From Verrucomicrobiota bacterium (GTDB lineage: Bacteria > Verrucomicrobiota > Verrucomicrobiia > Opitutales > Opitutaceae), in contig JAEZAD010000089.1 in assembly GCA_023430565.1 (NCBI GenBank), forward strand, positions 32,743-96,742: a stretch of 64,000 bases of DNA, read 5' to 3'. Below, piece after piece: positions 52,894 through 61,917 of the stretch. The position numbers and the translations under genes were made by a program. The notes below the pieces were generated by a model. That model did not search any database and was not told the origin of the DNA. It saw only the letters and a list, made by a program, of their open reading frames with translations. The first letter of the stretch is position 1, and the number at the start of each line of letters is the position of its first letter.

Positions 52894-53033
52894 TACGACA
52901 CTATGCGCCATCGCAGCCGATGCGCCTTGACGAAGATCAACACAATCTCGGTTAGCAGGAGCGCGCGCGCTTCCAGCTCCCGACGGCTGAAAGCGAGCGA
53001 CATCCGTCCGGCGCCGTAAATCGCCGCGCGACT

Positions 53034-53552
53034 TTAGCGTGCGAGCAACCCCAGCTGCGTGAGCTGCGCCTCGAGTTCGGCGATCGAGCTCCAAGGCAGG
53101 ATGACGGAGTTTTTCCGTTCGTCGGGCGGGTCGCGCTCGAGCGTGTCCGACCAGCCGCCGCAGCCGGTGAGCGGCAGCAACGGGCGTTTGTGCAGCCACG
53201 CGAGGCAGACTTCGGATTTCGTGCCGGCACGTCCGCCGATGACGATGCAGGCATCGCCGGCGAGCGCCATGAGGAGATTGCGCGCGTCGCCCATGCCGCA
53301 GGGGATGAGCACGGAGCACGGCCAGTCTTTCACCCCGATGTCGTCGTGCGGGACGATCGACACCACCGTGCCGCCGGCCGCGAGCGCGCGCTCGGCGGCG
53401 ACGCGCGTGGCGGGCGCGCCGCAACCGCTGACGACGGTGATGCCGCGCCGCGCGAGAAATTCTCCCGCCGCGGCGGCGAGTTCAAAAGCGCGCGAGCCGG
53501 GCTCGGCGCTGCCGAGGATGCAAACTTGAGCGGCGCGTGGGGTGGGCGTCAT
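53034..53552 (-). CDS. LOG/SLOG Rossmann-fold protein (TIGR00725-like)
   Basis: 172 aa. The SLOG Rossmann core is seen: QVCILGSAEPGSRAFELAAA, VVSGCGAPATRVAAERALAA, ACIVIGGRAGTKSEVCLAWL. Relatives include LOG phosphoribohydrolases and nucleotide-binding sensors. The GGxGT/E catalytic set resembles GGRAGTKSE. A longer start (53615 or 53642) is possible. Confidence 0.75.
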   Translation of the reverse strand: MTPTPRAAQVCILGSAEPGSRAFELAAAAGEFLARRGITVVSGCGAPATRVAAERALAAGGTVVSIVPHDDIGVKDWPCSVLIPCGMGDARNLLMALAGDACIVIGGRAGTKSEVCLAWLHKRPLLPLTGCGGWSDTLERDPPDERKNSVILPWSSIAELEAQLTQLGLLAR

Positions 53553-53816
53553 GACGCGCAGGCTGCGAGCCGGAGCCGCGGCGACAAGGGAATTGGCGTT
53601 CGCTTCGCGGTCCATCGTCATCCCAGGCCGCCGCTCGCGCATCCGTAATTTGCGTTGTCGTGTAAGAAAAGACCCGCTCGGCGCTACTAACGCATCAAAC
53701 TTCCCATGAGTCGAAACATGCGTCGGTGCCTCATCTCTCGTCTACTCCTTCCGCGTCACAGGAGGAGCAAAGTGCTCCCGACCTGCGCCGCACCAGCGGC
53801 AGAAAGGTAAGCGGTT

Positions 53817-54326
53817 ATGCACGACGAGAAGCGCGATCTCATCTTCGGCGAATGGCTGGCGAACCACAAAGGCATCCTCTTCAAAGTGGTCCACGCGTAT
53901 GCGTTCGAACATGCCGATCGGCAGGATCTCTTTCAGGAGGTCGCCATTCAGGTCTGGCGGTCGGTGGACGCGTTCCGCGGCGATTCCTCGGTGCCCACGT
54001 GGCTGTATCGCGTCGCCTTGAACACGGCGATCGCGTGGACGCGCAGGGAGGGCAGGCATCAGCGCGGCAAGCAGCCGTTCGAAGCGTTGGAAGGCGTGCT
54101 GACCACGGCGCCCTCGGTCGGACGCGACCCGCGCGTGGAGTGGTTGTATCAGCAGATCGCGCAGCTCAAGGAGGTCGATCGCTCCGTGGCTCTGCTGCTG
54201 CTCGACGGTTTTAGCTACAGGGAAATCGCGGCGATCGTCGGCCTTACGGAGAGCAACGTTGGAGTGAAGATCAACCGCATCAAGTCGGCGCTGGCCGGCA
54301 AACGTATGGAGGAAACAACGTCATGA
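53817..54326 (+). CDS. ECF-family RNA polymerase sigma factor
   Basis: 169 aa. Region 2 is present near 20-85 (FKVVHAYAFEHADRQDLFQEVAIQVWRSV, given in pieces: HADRQDLFQEVAIQVWRS) and region 4 near 110-160 (LLDGFSYREIAAIVGLTESN, VGVKINRIKSAL). It likely directs RNA polymerase to a small regulon. The next gene overlaps by 4 bp and encodes a membrane protein that is its probable anti-sigma partner. Confidence 0.9.
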   Translation: MHDEKRDLIFGEWLANHKGILFKVVHAYAFEHADRQDLFQEVAIQVWRSVDAFRGDSSVPTWLYRVALNTAIAWTRREGRHQRGKQPFEALEGVLTTAPSVGRDPRVEWLYQQIAQLKEVDRSVALLLLDGFSYREIAAIVGLTESNVGVKINRIKSALAGKRMEETTS

Positions 54327-54988
54327 ATCTCGAAGATCTGATGGCGGTCTGGCGGTCGCAGGACGCGGCGCCGCTGCACGGTGTCAACGACACGCTGCTC
54401 CGGCTGGCGTTGCGACAGGATGAGGCGAAGCTGCAATCACAGCGGCGCTGCGAGCAACGGGTGGTCTATGGCATGAGCGCGTTTTTCGTCGCGGTCATGG
54501 CGCTGATCCTCGGCGTGATGCTCTACCGTCGCGATGACGCTGTGCTCACGAATTGGGATCTCGTGATTCCGATTTTCGGCGCCTTCGCCGTGCTGCTCTG
54601 GCCGGCCTTCCTGCGCAGGAGCCACCGGGCGCAGGCGCGACGCGAGCAGAGGTTTGGCGAGTCGTTGCGCGACCAACTCAATCGGCACCTGGCGCAGCTC
54701 GACTACAACGCGAACCGTGTCGCCAGCCCGGTGTATCAACTCTTCACCAATCTTCCGGCAATCGTATGGTCGGTGGCGTTGTTTTTCGCGGTCGTGCGGA
54801 TCAGCCAGAGACCTGTCAGCGACGTATGGACGGATCCCCGAATCTGGGCCGTGTTCGGCGGCTCGCTCCTGTTGGCGGCGACGGTCGTCACCGTGAGCGT
54901 CTGGCAGCAGCGCCGCTGGATCCGACAGCATCTGTTGCCGCACCGGCGCCGGCTCGAGGCGTTGTTGAAGGAAATCGATGACCAGTGA
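54323..54988 (+). CDS. Membrane protein, likely anti-sigma partner of the ECF factor
   Basis: 221 aa. The N-terminus is cytosolic (MNLEDLMAVWRSQDAAPLHG), followed by four membrane segments in two pairs, with a charged loop. Genes of this layout often follow ECF sigma genes in Bacteroidota and Verrucomicrobiota. The role as anti-sigma is inferred from the overlap and topology, since no zinc-binding anti-sigma motif is visible. Confidence 0.6.
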   Translation: MNLEDLMAVWRSQDAAPLHGVNDTLLRLALRQDEAKLQSQRRCEQRVVYGMSAFFVAVMALILGVMLYRRDDAVLTNWDLVIPIFGAFAVLLWPAFLRRSHRAQARREQRFGESLRDQLNRHLAQLDYNANRVASPVYQLFTNLPAIVWSVALFFAVVRISQRPVSDVWTDPRIWAVFGGSLLLAATVVTVSVWQQRRWIRQHLLPHRRRLEALLKEIDDQ

Positions 54989-55105
54989 CCGCTGAAACTC
55001 AGCCCGACCCATCGCCGCCGCGAATTTTTCCGTCACGAAATCCGAACAGAAGGCGACGAGGGGAATGAAGGGTCGTTTCGCGCGGCGCCCTGCGTTTCCT
55101 TCGCC

Positions 55106-55459
55106 CTATTGTTTTCGAAGGATTTTCTCCATCGCCTTCCCCTTCGCGAGTTCATCGATCAGCTTGTCGAGGTAGCGGATCTCTCGCATGAGAGGATCTT
55201 CGATTTCCTCCACGCGAATCCCGCAGATCACACCTTTGATCAACGCGCGCGACGGATTCATGCGAGGCGCCTTCGCGAAGAAGGTTTCGAAGCTCGTCTG
55301 GTGGGCGAGATGGGTTTCAAGCTGCTTCTGAGTGTAGCCGGTCAGCCAGCGGATGATTTCATCGACTTCCGCTTTCGTCCGTCCCTTCCGCTCCCCCTTC
55401 GTGACATAAAGCGGATACACTTTGGCGACACTCATGCTGAAGATGCGATGCGGGGTCAT
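55106..55459 (-). CDS. DUF2200 family protein
   Basis: 117 aa. [40 protein letters not shown] and [20 protein letters not shown] match the DUF2200 pattern. Function unknown. ATG 55459 was preferred over a GTG at 55471 that would overlap the amidohydrolase stop. It is 8 bp downstream of that gene and likely co-transcribed. Confidence 0.9.
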   Translation of the reverse strand: MTPHRIFSMSVAKVYPLYVTKGERKGRTKAEVDEIIRWLTGYTQKQLETHLAHQTSFETFFAKAPRMNPSRALIKGVICGIRVEEIEDPLMREIRYLDKLIDELAKGKAMEKILRKQ

Positions 55460-55467
55460 GGGGTGAG

Positions 55468-56349
55468 TCACTGGAGACCAAACAACGTGCGGGCGTTCTC
55501 GTAGCGGATCTTCGTCTTCTCGCTTTCCTCGAGCGGCAAACGATCCAGCGCGTTGACGTTTTGTTGCAGCGAATACTGCGGGTAGTCCGAACCCAGCAGC
55601 ACGCGTTCGATGCCGACGTTGCGCATCGTCCAGACGAATTCGTCCTCGACCGGCGAATCGGCGAAGACCTCGACCACCGCGGAAATGTCGAAATGGATAT
55701 TCTCCGCAAACAACCCCTGCGCGGTGCGCGCCGCCTTCAGGATGTTCCAGAAGCGGAAATTCATCCCGCCGAGATGCGTGAAGACGAACTTCGTTTTCGG
55801 GGCCTTGAGCGCGAGGTTGAACAATTTCTCGCTGTCGCCGGGAAGGATGTTGGCGTTGTCGATCATTGCGATCACGCCGAGTTCACCCGCCCGCTGCACG
55901 AGCGTCAGCACCCGGGGATCGTCCGGGTCAAACTGCTGCGTGTGCGGATGTAGTTTAAGCACTTTTACGCCTTTGGTCGCGACGCGTTCCAGTTCCGTCA
56001 CCGCGGCCGGCCCGTCGTAAGGATGGACCGTCGCGATCGGCACGACCTTGGGATGCTCAGCGGCCAACGCGATGATGACGTCGTTGCCCGCCTGGATCTG
56101 TGCCGGCCGTCCCGCCGGCGCCTGATTCACGCCGCCGAACCACATCGCGCCGAGGCCCGCCACCTCCAGCCCGTGCTGCGCGAGTTGCTCCTCGTAGACC
56201 TGCAGTGACGCGTCGCCGTGCCACAAATGAACATGCGAATCGAAGAGCGGCGATTGAGCGGAGGCAGGGGGCGCGACCAACGCGAGTCCCAGCGACGAGG
56301 CAGCGACCACTACGCGACACAACCGATTCCGTAGGGGGGTGGGGATCAT
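55468..56349 (-). CDS. Exported amidohydrolase-family TIM-barrel protein
   Basis: 293 aa. Signal peptide ([20 protein letters not shown]), then an amidohydrolase-2 fold with metal motif [44 protein letters not shown]. The HxH and Asp ligands are in place. The substrate is unknown; relatives include decarboxylases and lactonases. Start ATG 56349. Confidence 0.88.
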   Translation of the reverse strand: MIPTPLRNRLCRVVVAASSLGLALVAPPASAQSPLFDSHVHLWHGDASLQVYEEQLAQHGLEVAGLGAMWFGGVNQAPAGRPAQIQAGNDVIIALAAEHPKVVPIATVHPYDGPAAVTELERVATKGVKVLKLHPHTQQFDPDDPRVLTLVQRAGELGVIAMIDNANILPGDSEKLFNLALKAPKTKFVFTHLGGMNFRFWNILKAARTAQGLFAENIHFDISAVVEVFADSPVEDEFVWTMRNVGIERVLLGSDYPQYSLQQNVNALDRLPLEESEKTKIRYENARTLFGLQ

Positions 56350-56500
56350 CCGTTGTTTGAAACAGAGCCGAGCGCGCGGCACAAGAATGCACGCCGGACG
56401 CCTTCCGCGTCGTGTGTGTCGCTAAAACGCGACGCGAAAAAAAGGCCGCCGGGAAACGGCGGCCGGGGGTGCAAGGCAATCGCGAGCGAAGAAAACGCGA

Positions 56501-56599
56501 TCAGCGGTTTTTCTTGGCGCGTTTGGCTGCGCGCTTTTCTGAGGCGCTTTTCTGGGGCGCTTTCTTCGTTTGCTTTTTGGAGTCTTGGGATTTGGCCAT
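56501..56599 (-). CDS. Tiny Lys/Ala-rich basic protein A
   Basis: 32 aa: begins MAKSQDSKKQTKKAPQKSA and ends KRAAKRAKKNR. Almost half the residues are Lys or Arg. No domain. It resembles short nucleic-acid-binding or stress-related basic proteins. No clear ribosome-binding site. It is a short open frame I would call coding only because a similar neighbour (56654-56800) has a good ribosome-binding site. Confidence 0.45.
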   Translation of the reverse strand: MAKSQDSKKQTKKAPQKSASEKRAAKRAKKNR

Positions 56600-56653
56600 G
56601 GGATTTCAGCGTTTGAGGGTGAGGGAGAGTGCGCGCGGGGTGAGGGCGGATGA

Positions 56654-56800
56654 TTATTTCCGGACCTTGGCTGCGGCGAGTTTCGATTTCGTCGCTTGCT
56701 GCGCTGTGATGACGGCGTTCTTGCGATCGGTGACCGCGTCGTTTTTGGCCTGTTTTTGCGCGGCGTTCTTCTGGTTGGATTTTGGAGATCGATCTCCCAT
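56654..56800 (-). CDS. Tiny Lys/Gln/Ala-rich basic protein B (MGDRSPKSNQK type)
   Basis: 48 aa starting MGDRSPKSNQKNAAQKQAKN and ending LAAAKVRK. AGGA lies about 6 bp upstream of the ATG at 56800. This N-terminus corresponds to a small protein family I recall in several environmental phyla, but its function is unknown. It and protein A are on the same strand 54 bp apart. Both flank a 664-bp region otherwise free of genes, which also has the Nramp-like transporter's leader. Confidence 0.65.
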   Translation of the reverse strand: MGDRSPKSNQKNAAQKQAKNDAVTDRKNAVITAQQATKSKLAAAKVRK

Positions 56801-57013
56801 GGCGGGTCCTGGGTTGAGTTAACTCGCCCGCGGAATTTTCGTTTCCCCGCGGGCGTGCCTTACTTTCGCCGGGATTCGGAATATAGCGAACGCCCGCTAA
56901 GAATCCGGAAATTCTCCAGTGGCAACTCGTCGCCAACCCGGCTTCAGTGCCGCCGCCCGGGACCTTGATTGTCTCCCGGTCTCGTTCTCTTTTCAGCCTC
57001 ACCCCCGCCCCCG

Positions 57014-58714
57014 TTGAAAACCTACTCCGTGCCCCCTTCCACGGCCGCTTCGTCCGTCTCCGAAGACAGTCGCCTGCTCCGTTCGATCGACCACGAACCG
57101 CTGCGCAAGCGACTGCCGGTTTACTTCAAACTTTCGGGCCCCGGCTGGTTGCAAAGCGCGCTCACGCTCGGCGGTGCGTCCCTCTCCGGCAGCCTCTACC
57201 TCGGCGTGATCGGTGGCTTCGGTCTCCTCTGGCTGCAGCCGCTCGCGATGCTCATGGGAATCGTGATGCTTTGCGCGGTCGGCTACGTCACGATGGCCAC
57301 GGGGCGCCGCCCGCTCGAGGCGATCAACGAGTTCGTGAATCCTGTTCTCGGATACGCCTGGGCGGCCGCCTCGTTCCTCGCCAGCATCGTGTGGGCAATG
57401 CCGCAGTATTCGCTCTCGATCGGCGTGCTGCGCCAGAACCTGCTGCCGGAACTCCTCGGCGCCGCCGGCCCCTTCGGCGAGTTCGGCGGCAAGCTCATGC
57501 CGACGCTCCTCATTCTCGCGCTGTCGACCTACGTGACGTGGAACTACGGCAAGGGCGGACGCGGCGTGAAGCTCTACGAGAACACGCTGAAGGCGATGGT
57601 CTTCGTGATTGTGCTGTGCTTCACGGGCGTCGTCGTGAGCCTTTCGCTCTCGCCCGCGGGACTCGACTGGAGCGGCGTCGCGGGGGGCTTCATTCCCGAT
57701 CTTTCGTATCTGACGCGGCCGGCTGACGCGTTCCTGCCGCTGATCGCCCAAACCGCGCCCGAGCACCAGGCTTATTGGACCGACTTCATTGTCGGCAAAC
57801 AACGCGATGTGATCGTCGCCGGCGCCGCCGCCGCGGTCGGCATCAACATGACCTTCCTTTTCCCCTATTCGATTCTGCGGCGCGGGTGGGGCCGCGAGTT
57901 CAGCGGCCTGCAAAAATTCGATCTCGCGACGGGCATGTTGATTCCCTTCACGCTCGCCACGAGCTTTGTGGTGATCGCCGCCGCCACGCAATTTCACGGC
58001 GTGCCGCAAAGCGGCCTGCCGGGCGCGGACGCTGCCGCGCTGACCGCGAACGCGTCGCCCGTGCAGCTCCGTGAATTCGACGGCCTGCTCAAGGGACTGG
58101 AGGCGCAACGCACCGCCGCCGGCGCGACCGCGTCGATTTCGTCCGCGGACCAGCGACTCGCCGCGATGCTCGTCAATCGCGACGCCAACAATCTCGCGTC
58201 CGCGCTCGAGCCGCTGACGGGACATTTTTTTGCCCAGGTCATTTTCGGTCTGGGCGTGCTCGGCATGGCGCTTTCGACGAGCACGTTGATGATGCTGATC
58301 TGCGGCCAGGTGGTCTGCGCGGTGTTCAAAAAAGAGCAGACCGGGTGGCTGTTCCGTGTTGGCAGTCTGGCGGCCGCCGCCGGCGCGCTCGGTCCGTTTT
58401 TCTGGAGCAAGGCGGCGTTTTACCTCGCGATTCCGGCGTCGGTTTTCGGCTTCATTCTTCTGCCGATCGCGTATCTCGCGTTTTTCCTGCTGATGAATCA
58501 GGAGCGTCTGCTCGGCGACGCGATGCCGCGCGGGGCGCGCCGGGTGATTTGGAACATGCTCATGGGCACCACCGTGAGCGTCGTCGGTGCGGCGAGCGTT
58601 TTCATGATCAACTCGAAAGCCGGCACTGCCGGCCTGGCCGCCGCCGCCGCATTGATCGCCGCGGCGATCGTCGCCCATGTTTTGCGGCGCCGCCGGGCGG
58701 AAATCCGCGGGTAG
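57014..58714 (+). CDS. Nramp-like divalent metal cation transporter
   Basis: About 566 aa with 11-12 membrane helices. The conserved first segment SGPGWLQSALTLGGASLSGS corresponds to the DPGN-like region of Nramp proteins but lacks the canonical DPGN; such divergent members are annotated as divalent metal cation transporters. Later helices follow the LeuT-like layout (FLFPYSILRRGWGREFSGL, LALSTSTLMMLICGQVV). The start is not certain: no ATG; TTG 57014 or GTG 57029 is likely. Substrate is unproven. Confidence 0.7.
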   Translation: MKTYSVPPSTAASSVSEDSRLLRSIDHEPLRKRLPVYFKLSGPGWLQSALTLGGASLSGSLYLGVIGGFGLLWLQPLAMLMGIVMLCAVGYVTMATGRRPLEAINEFVNPVLGYAWAAASFLASIVWAMPQYSLSIGVLRQNLLPELLGAAGPFGEFGGKLMPTLLILALSTYVTWNYGKGGRGVKLYENTLKAMVFVIVLCFTGVVVSLSLSPAGLDWSGVAGGFIPDLSYLTRPADAFLPLIAQTAPEHQAYWTDFIVGKQRDVIVAGAAAAVGINMTFLFPYSILRRGWGREFSGLQKFDLATGMLIPFTLATSFVVIAAATQFHGVPQSGLPGADAAALTANASPVQLREFDGLLKGLEAQRTAAGATASISSADQRLAAMLVNRDANNLASALEPLTGHFFAQVIFGLGVLGMALSTSTLMMLICGQVVCAVFKKEQTGWLFRVGSLAAAAGALGPFFWSKAAFYLAIPASVFGFILLPIAYLAFFLLMNQERLLGDAMPRGARRVIWNMLMGTTVSVVGAASVFMINSKAGTAGLAAAAALIAAAIVAHVLRRRRAEIRG

Positions 58715-58765
58715 GGCGGGCGGTCGAAACGTGGTCGGCGGGCGTGCAGGCGCACGCGCCGTCGT

Positions 58766-59131
58766 TCACCGGTTCCCCGCCTCCGCTCGCGGAATGACGA
58801 ACGCCTTCAGCTCGGCCATCCGGCCGTTTTCGAAGCGCCAGACGTCGCAATAAGAAAAGGTGGTATCCCGGCCCGAGTCATCTTTCAGCGTGATCTCTCC
58901 GAGCGCCGCGAGAAAGTCCCCGTCGGCGATCAACCGATCAACGTTGAACCTGGGCGGTTCCTTGTAGGTCTCCGCCATCCAGCGACGCACCTCCTCTTTT
59001 CCTTTCAGAGTCCGGTCGCCCAAAAAATTCCAGACGGTGTCTTCGGTGCAGTGAACCAGGAAACCTTCGAAATCGCGTCGAACGATCGCTGCGTTGGCTT
59101 CCGTGAGGACTTCCTTGTGTGTCTTCGGCAT
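58766..59131 (-). CDS. SnoaL/NTF2-like small protein
   Basis: 121 aa. NTF2-like fold: VLTEANAAIVRRDFEGFLVH, CTEDTVWNFLGDRTLKGKEE, DTTFSYCDVWRFENGRMAEL. Related to ketosteroid isomerase-like proteins; the catalytic residue pattern is not evident. ATG 59131 is supported by the family start. Confidence 0.85.
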   Translation of the reverse strand: MPKTHKEVLTEANAAIVRRDFEGFLVHCTEDTVWNFLGDRTLKGKEEVRRWMAETYKEPPRFNVDRLIADGDFLAALGEITLKDDSGRDTTFSYCDVWRFENGRMAELKAFVIPRAEAGNR

Positions 59132-59283
59132 GCCGGAAGCTGCGCGTCTGGGTCGCGCCTGCAAATCGAACGTTCACCGTTTTTTTGCCGCGGGCATCGA
59201 GCGGGGGATCCACGACTTGGATCGTCGCTTGACCACGACGGATTCATCTTCGACGCGGTCGGCGGTGCCGCGCTGCGGCGAAA

Positions 59284-59997
59284 CTAATCTTCTTCGATCT
59301 CCGGCGCCTTGATCGGCATGAGCAATCGATCGAGTTCGGCTTGGGTGGGATTGCGGATGGAGCGCACCGCCAGCAGCGATTCGCCGGCGGGGAGTCGCAC
59401 CTGAGTCTGTTCACCGGCGGCGAGGCCGAGCACGGCGGAGGCGAGGGGAGAATTGTGCGGCAGGCATTCGAGGCCGGAGTCGGGGTCGCTCGCGGTCTCG
59501 CCATACGTGGTCACGAGAAACGCGAAGCGATGTATTCGCTTCGTGGTGACGTCCTGTTTTTCGATCGTGGTCACATGACCCAGCTGCAACGTGTCGCTCG
59601 GCTTCGTGAGCCAGGTGGCGGGATCGACTTCGATGAACGTGTTGCGCGCGACGAAGCGATCGAGGGCGGTCATCTTCCGATCCACGGCGCGAATCGCATC
59701 CTTGGCGGCTTTGAAGCCGAAGTTTTCGCGCAGGTCACCCTGGCTGTGCGCCTCGACCTTGTCGGCCACCAACGCGACGCGTTTCACCTTCAACGCCTCG
59801 AATTCCTCGGCCAGCACGCGGTTGTAGCCGGGTCGCACGTAAATCGTCGTGGGCTCCGGCGGCGGCGGGCGAAAGATGTGTTTTCGGCGAAGGGGCACGG
59901 GGCGGTTGAAAGTCGAGGGATGAGGGTGGGGCGCGCGGCGGGCGGACGGGTCGTGGCGCTCCAGTGGAATCGTTTCGCCGCACGCGTGCAATGGCAC
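59284..59997 (-). CDS. GreA/GreB-like transcription factor with N-terminal extension
   Basis: 237 aa from ATG 59997, of which residues 56-237 form the Gre fold: IYVRPGYNRVLAEEFEAL, coiled-coil tip AHSQGDLRENFGFKAAKD with the conserved Asp and Glu of Gre factors, then the FKBP-like domain (RNTFIEVDPATWLTKPS, PLASAVLGLAAGEQTQVRLP). The first 55 residues are Pro/Arg/His-rich and may not be translated. Gre factors rescue backtracked RNA polymerase. Confidence 0.78.
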   Translation of the reverse strand: MPLHACGETIPLERHDPSARRAPHPHPSTFNRPVPLRRKHIFRPPPPEPTTIYVRPGYNRVLAEEFEALKVKRVALVADKVEAHSQGDLRENFGFKAAKDAIRAVDRKMTALDRFVARNTFIEVDPATWLTKPSDTLQLGHVTTIEKQDVTTKRIHRFAFLVTTYGETASDPDSGLECLPHNSPLASAVLGLAAGEQTQVRLPAGESLLAVRSIRNPTQAELDRLLMPIKAPEIEED

Positions 59998-60016
59998 GCC
60001 AGCGTTGCGGCCACGT

Positions 60017-60454
60017 TCAATCGTCCACCGCCTCGATGCCTTGTTGCTTCAACTGCTCGAGGTGGTCGCGCAGGGTTTTGAGCTGTTCGGGAGAATGCCC
60101 CTGCCAGTCTTCGACCTCGCCGGTGACGCGCAGCGGTTCGCGGGAGCGGTAGGATTTGGTCGGGTTTCCCGGAAATCGTTTGTCCGTCAAATTGGGATCG
60201 TCGACGAACGGGCCGGTGGGTTTGACGAGATAGATCCGGCCCGGGCCTGCGCCTTGCGCCAACTCTGCGCCCCAGATCGCGGCATCCAGCGTGGCCGAAA
60301 AGTAGACGTGATTCGCCTTTTTCCTGGTGCCGTAATTCGAAGTGTAGCCGGGGCCGATCAGGTCGCCTGGTTTCAGGTCGACCCGGGTGCCGTGATAAAA
60401 CGGTTGCGCATCTGGATCGATGGGGCCGGGAGCGGAAGGCGGGGTGTCTTTCAT
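60017..60454 (-). CDS. arr: NAD(+)-rifampin ADP-ribosyltransferase Arr
   Basis: 145 aa, the size of Arr. The core is intact: FYHGTRVDLKPGDLIGPGYT, SNYGTRKKANHVYFSATLDA, IWGAELAQGAGPGRIYLVKP and DDPNLTDKRFPGNPTKSYRS. It inactivates rifampin by ADP-ribosylation. It is chromosomal with no integron or transposon next to it, which suggests an intrinsic environmental copy. Confidence 0.93.
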   Translation of the reverse strand: MKDTPPSAPGPIDPDAQPFYHGTRVDLKPGDLIGPGYTSNYGTRKKANHVYFSATLDAAIWGAELAQGAGPGRIYLVKPTGPFVDDPNLTDKRFPGNPTKSYRSREPLRVTGEVEDWQGHSPEQLKTLRDHLEQLKQQGIEAVDD

Positions 60455-60493
60455 GTTGTCACAGAGGGAGCGTAAAGAATCGACGGCGGCGCG

Positions 60494-61762
60494 TCACGGA
60501 CCGGATTTCAGATAGGCGGCGCCGCCGATGAACAATGCGCCCGGACTCGGCGACGGCGTTTCGATGATCAGCGTGAAAGTCTCCGGCGGCCCATCGTCGG
60601 GGTCCAGCGTCAGCCGGAATCCGTCGATCGTGTAGGTGCCCGATTGCGCCGCGGTCTTCGAGCCGCCGGCTCCGCTGGACCGATCGCCACCGGAATCGTG
60701 CGAGAAACTCACCCCGACGAAACCGGACTTCGTGTAACGGCCTTCGGCCGTGAACGCGAGCCTTCGCGCGGAACTCATTGTGGTGTTCGAGAAAGCGGTG
60801 TTGGTCATCGTCACGTTGCTCGCGGTGTAGACTCCTTCCACGCGCGAAATCGAAGCCGGTCGCGCGGGAACGACATCGACGCCCATGAACTTGAATTGCA
60901 CCCGCCCGCCTCGTTGCTGGAGTGGCGAGCGCAGCGTCCTGATCATCCCCCGCGAGACGGGCCATTCGAACACGATCTCGTCTCCAACAACAGAATACAC
61001 GCAGCATTTCTCGGGATCTTCCCGGAGGCGCTCCGCGAAATCCATGTCCAGCACGCGGCCGCCCGGGGGGATGCCGCGATACGCCTGGCCGGTGGGCAGG
61101 AGGAGCAGGTAGCGACGAATCGCCTTCATCTGCATCGAGCCACTCAAGCCATTGTAGCGATTTTCGATCTTCGAACCCCAGTAAAAGCCCGCCAGCCCGG
61201 CCGGCACTTGGCGGGTTTGCGCCGGGTTCCACGGTTTCGCGTTCGCTGTTTTGAACTGCCATGAACGGATGATCTCATCGAACTCGCGCTCGCGATCCGC
61301 GCTCCCTTTGTTGGAAAACGTGGTCAGCCAGGCGAGGTGCAGTCGCCCCTCTACGTCGAGCCCGACGCCGGAGACTCGCACGCGCCGGCGGAGCTGTGGG
61401 TGTCGAAACGATTCCTCGAACGAAACGCCGGGTAGTCCGAAGATCGAGGCGCCCTCTTTCAAGGAGGCGAGTTCAAGCTTTGCGTCCGCGAATCCCCGGT
61501 GCATCGCGCTTCGCACCGCATCCGGGAGCGCGTCGCGGAGGGGCTCCGAAAGGATCACGATCGCCGAAAGCTGGCCGTCGTCGGTGCGTTTCAGGACGAC
61601 GGGCCCTTGAGGATCGCGTTCCATCGACCAACCGGCCGGCGGCGTCATCTCTGCTTCTCCCGCCCGGACAAGCTCGGCGTTTTGAGAGCGACCGGCTGCG
61701 CCCGCGAGCACGAGCGCGGCAGCCGCGAGACACGATCGGAATGATAAACTGATTCGTGGCAT
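60494..61762 (-). CDS. Exported hypothetical protein with two beta-rich halves
   Basis: 422 aa. Signal peptide (ISLSFRSCLAAAALVLAGAA), a lipocalin-like or SRPBCC-like N-terminal half (WSMERDPQGPVVLKRTDDGQ, LHLAWLTTFSNKGSADRERE) and a beta-rich half with Ser/Thr-rich loops (EGVYTASNVTMTNTAFSNTT). No family was recognised. ATG 61762 gives the signal peptide. Confidence 0.65.
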   Translation of the reverse strand: MPRISLSFRSCLAAAALVLAGAAGRSQNAELVRAGEAEMTPPAGWSMERDPQGPVVLKRTDDGQLSAIVILSEPLRDALPDAVRSAMHRGFADAKLELASLKEGASIFGLPGVSFEESFRHPQLRRRVRVSGVGLDVEGRLHLAWLTTFSNKGSADREREFDEIIRSWQFKTANAKPWNPAQTRQVPAGLAGFYWGSKIENRYNGLSGSMQMKAIRRYLLLLPTGQAYRGIPPGGRVLDMDFAERLREDPEKCCVYSVVGDEIVFEWPVSRGMIRTLRSPLQQRGGRVQFKFMGVDVVPARPASISRVEGVYTASNVTMTNTAFSNTTMSSARRLAFTAEGRYTKSGFVGVSFSHDSGGDRSSGAGGSKTAAQSGTYTIDGFRLTLDPDDGPPETFTLIIETPSPSPGALFIGGAAYLKSGP

Positions 61763-61917
61763 GGCAGGGACGCTGCGACGCGCCGTCGCGGGAAACGGAC
61801 GGGCTTTCAACGTCGCAACGCCACCCACGACAGCGGTCTTCCCGGGTTGCTCCGTTTTGTGCCCGCGAAAAACCGGAGCCCGCCGTCGCGCGACACGCGG
61901 CACGGCGGGTTTCCGCG

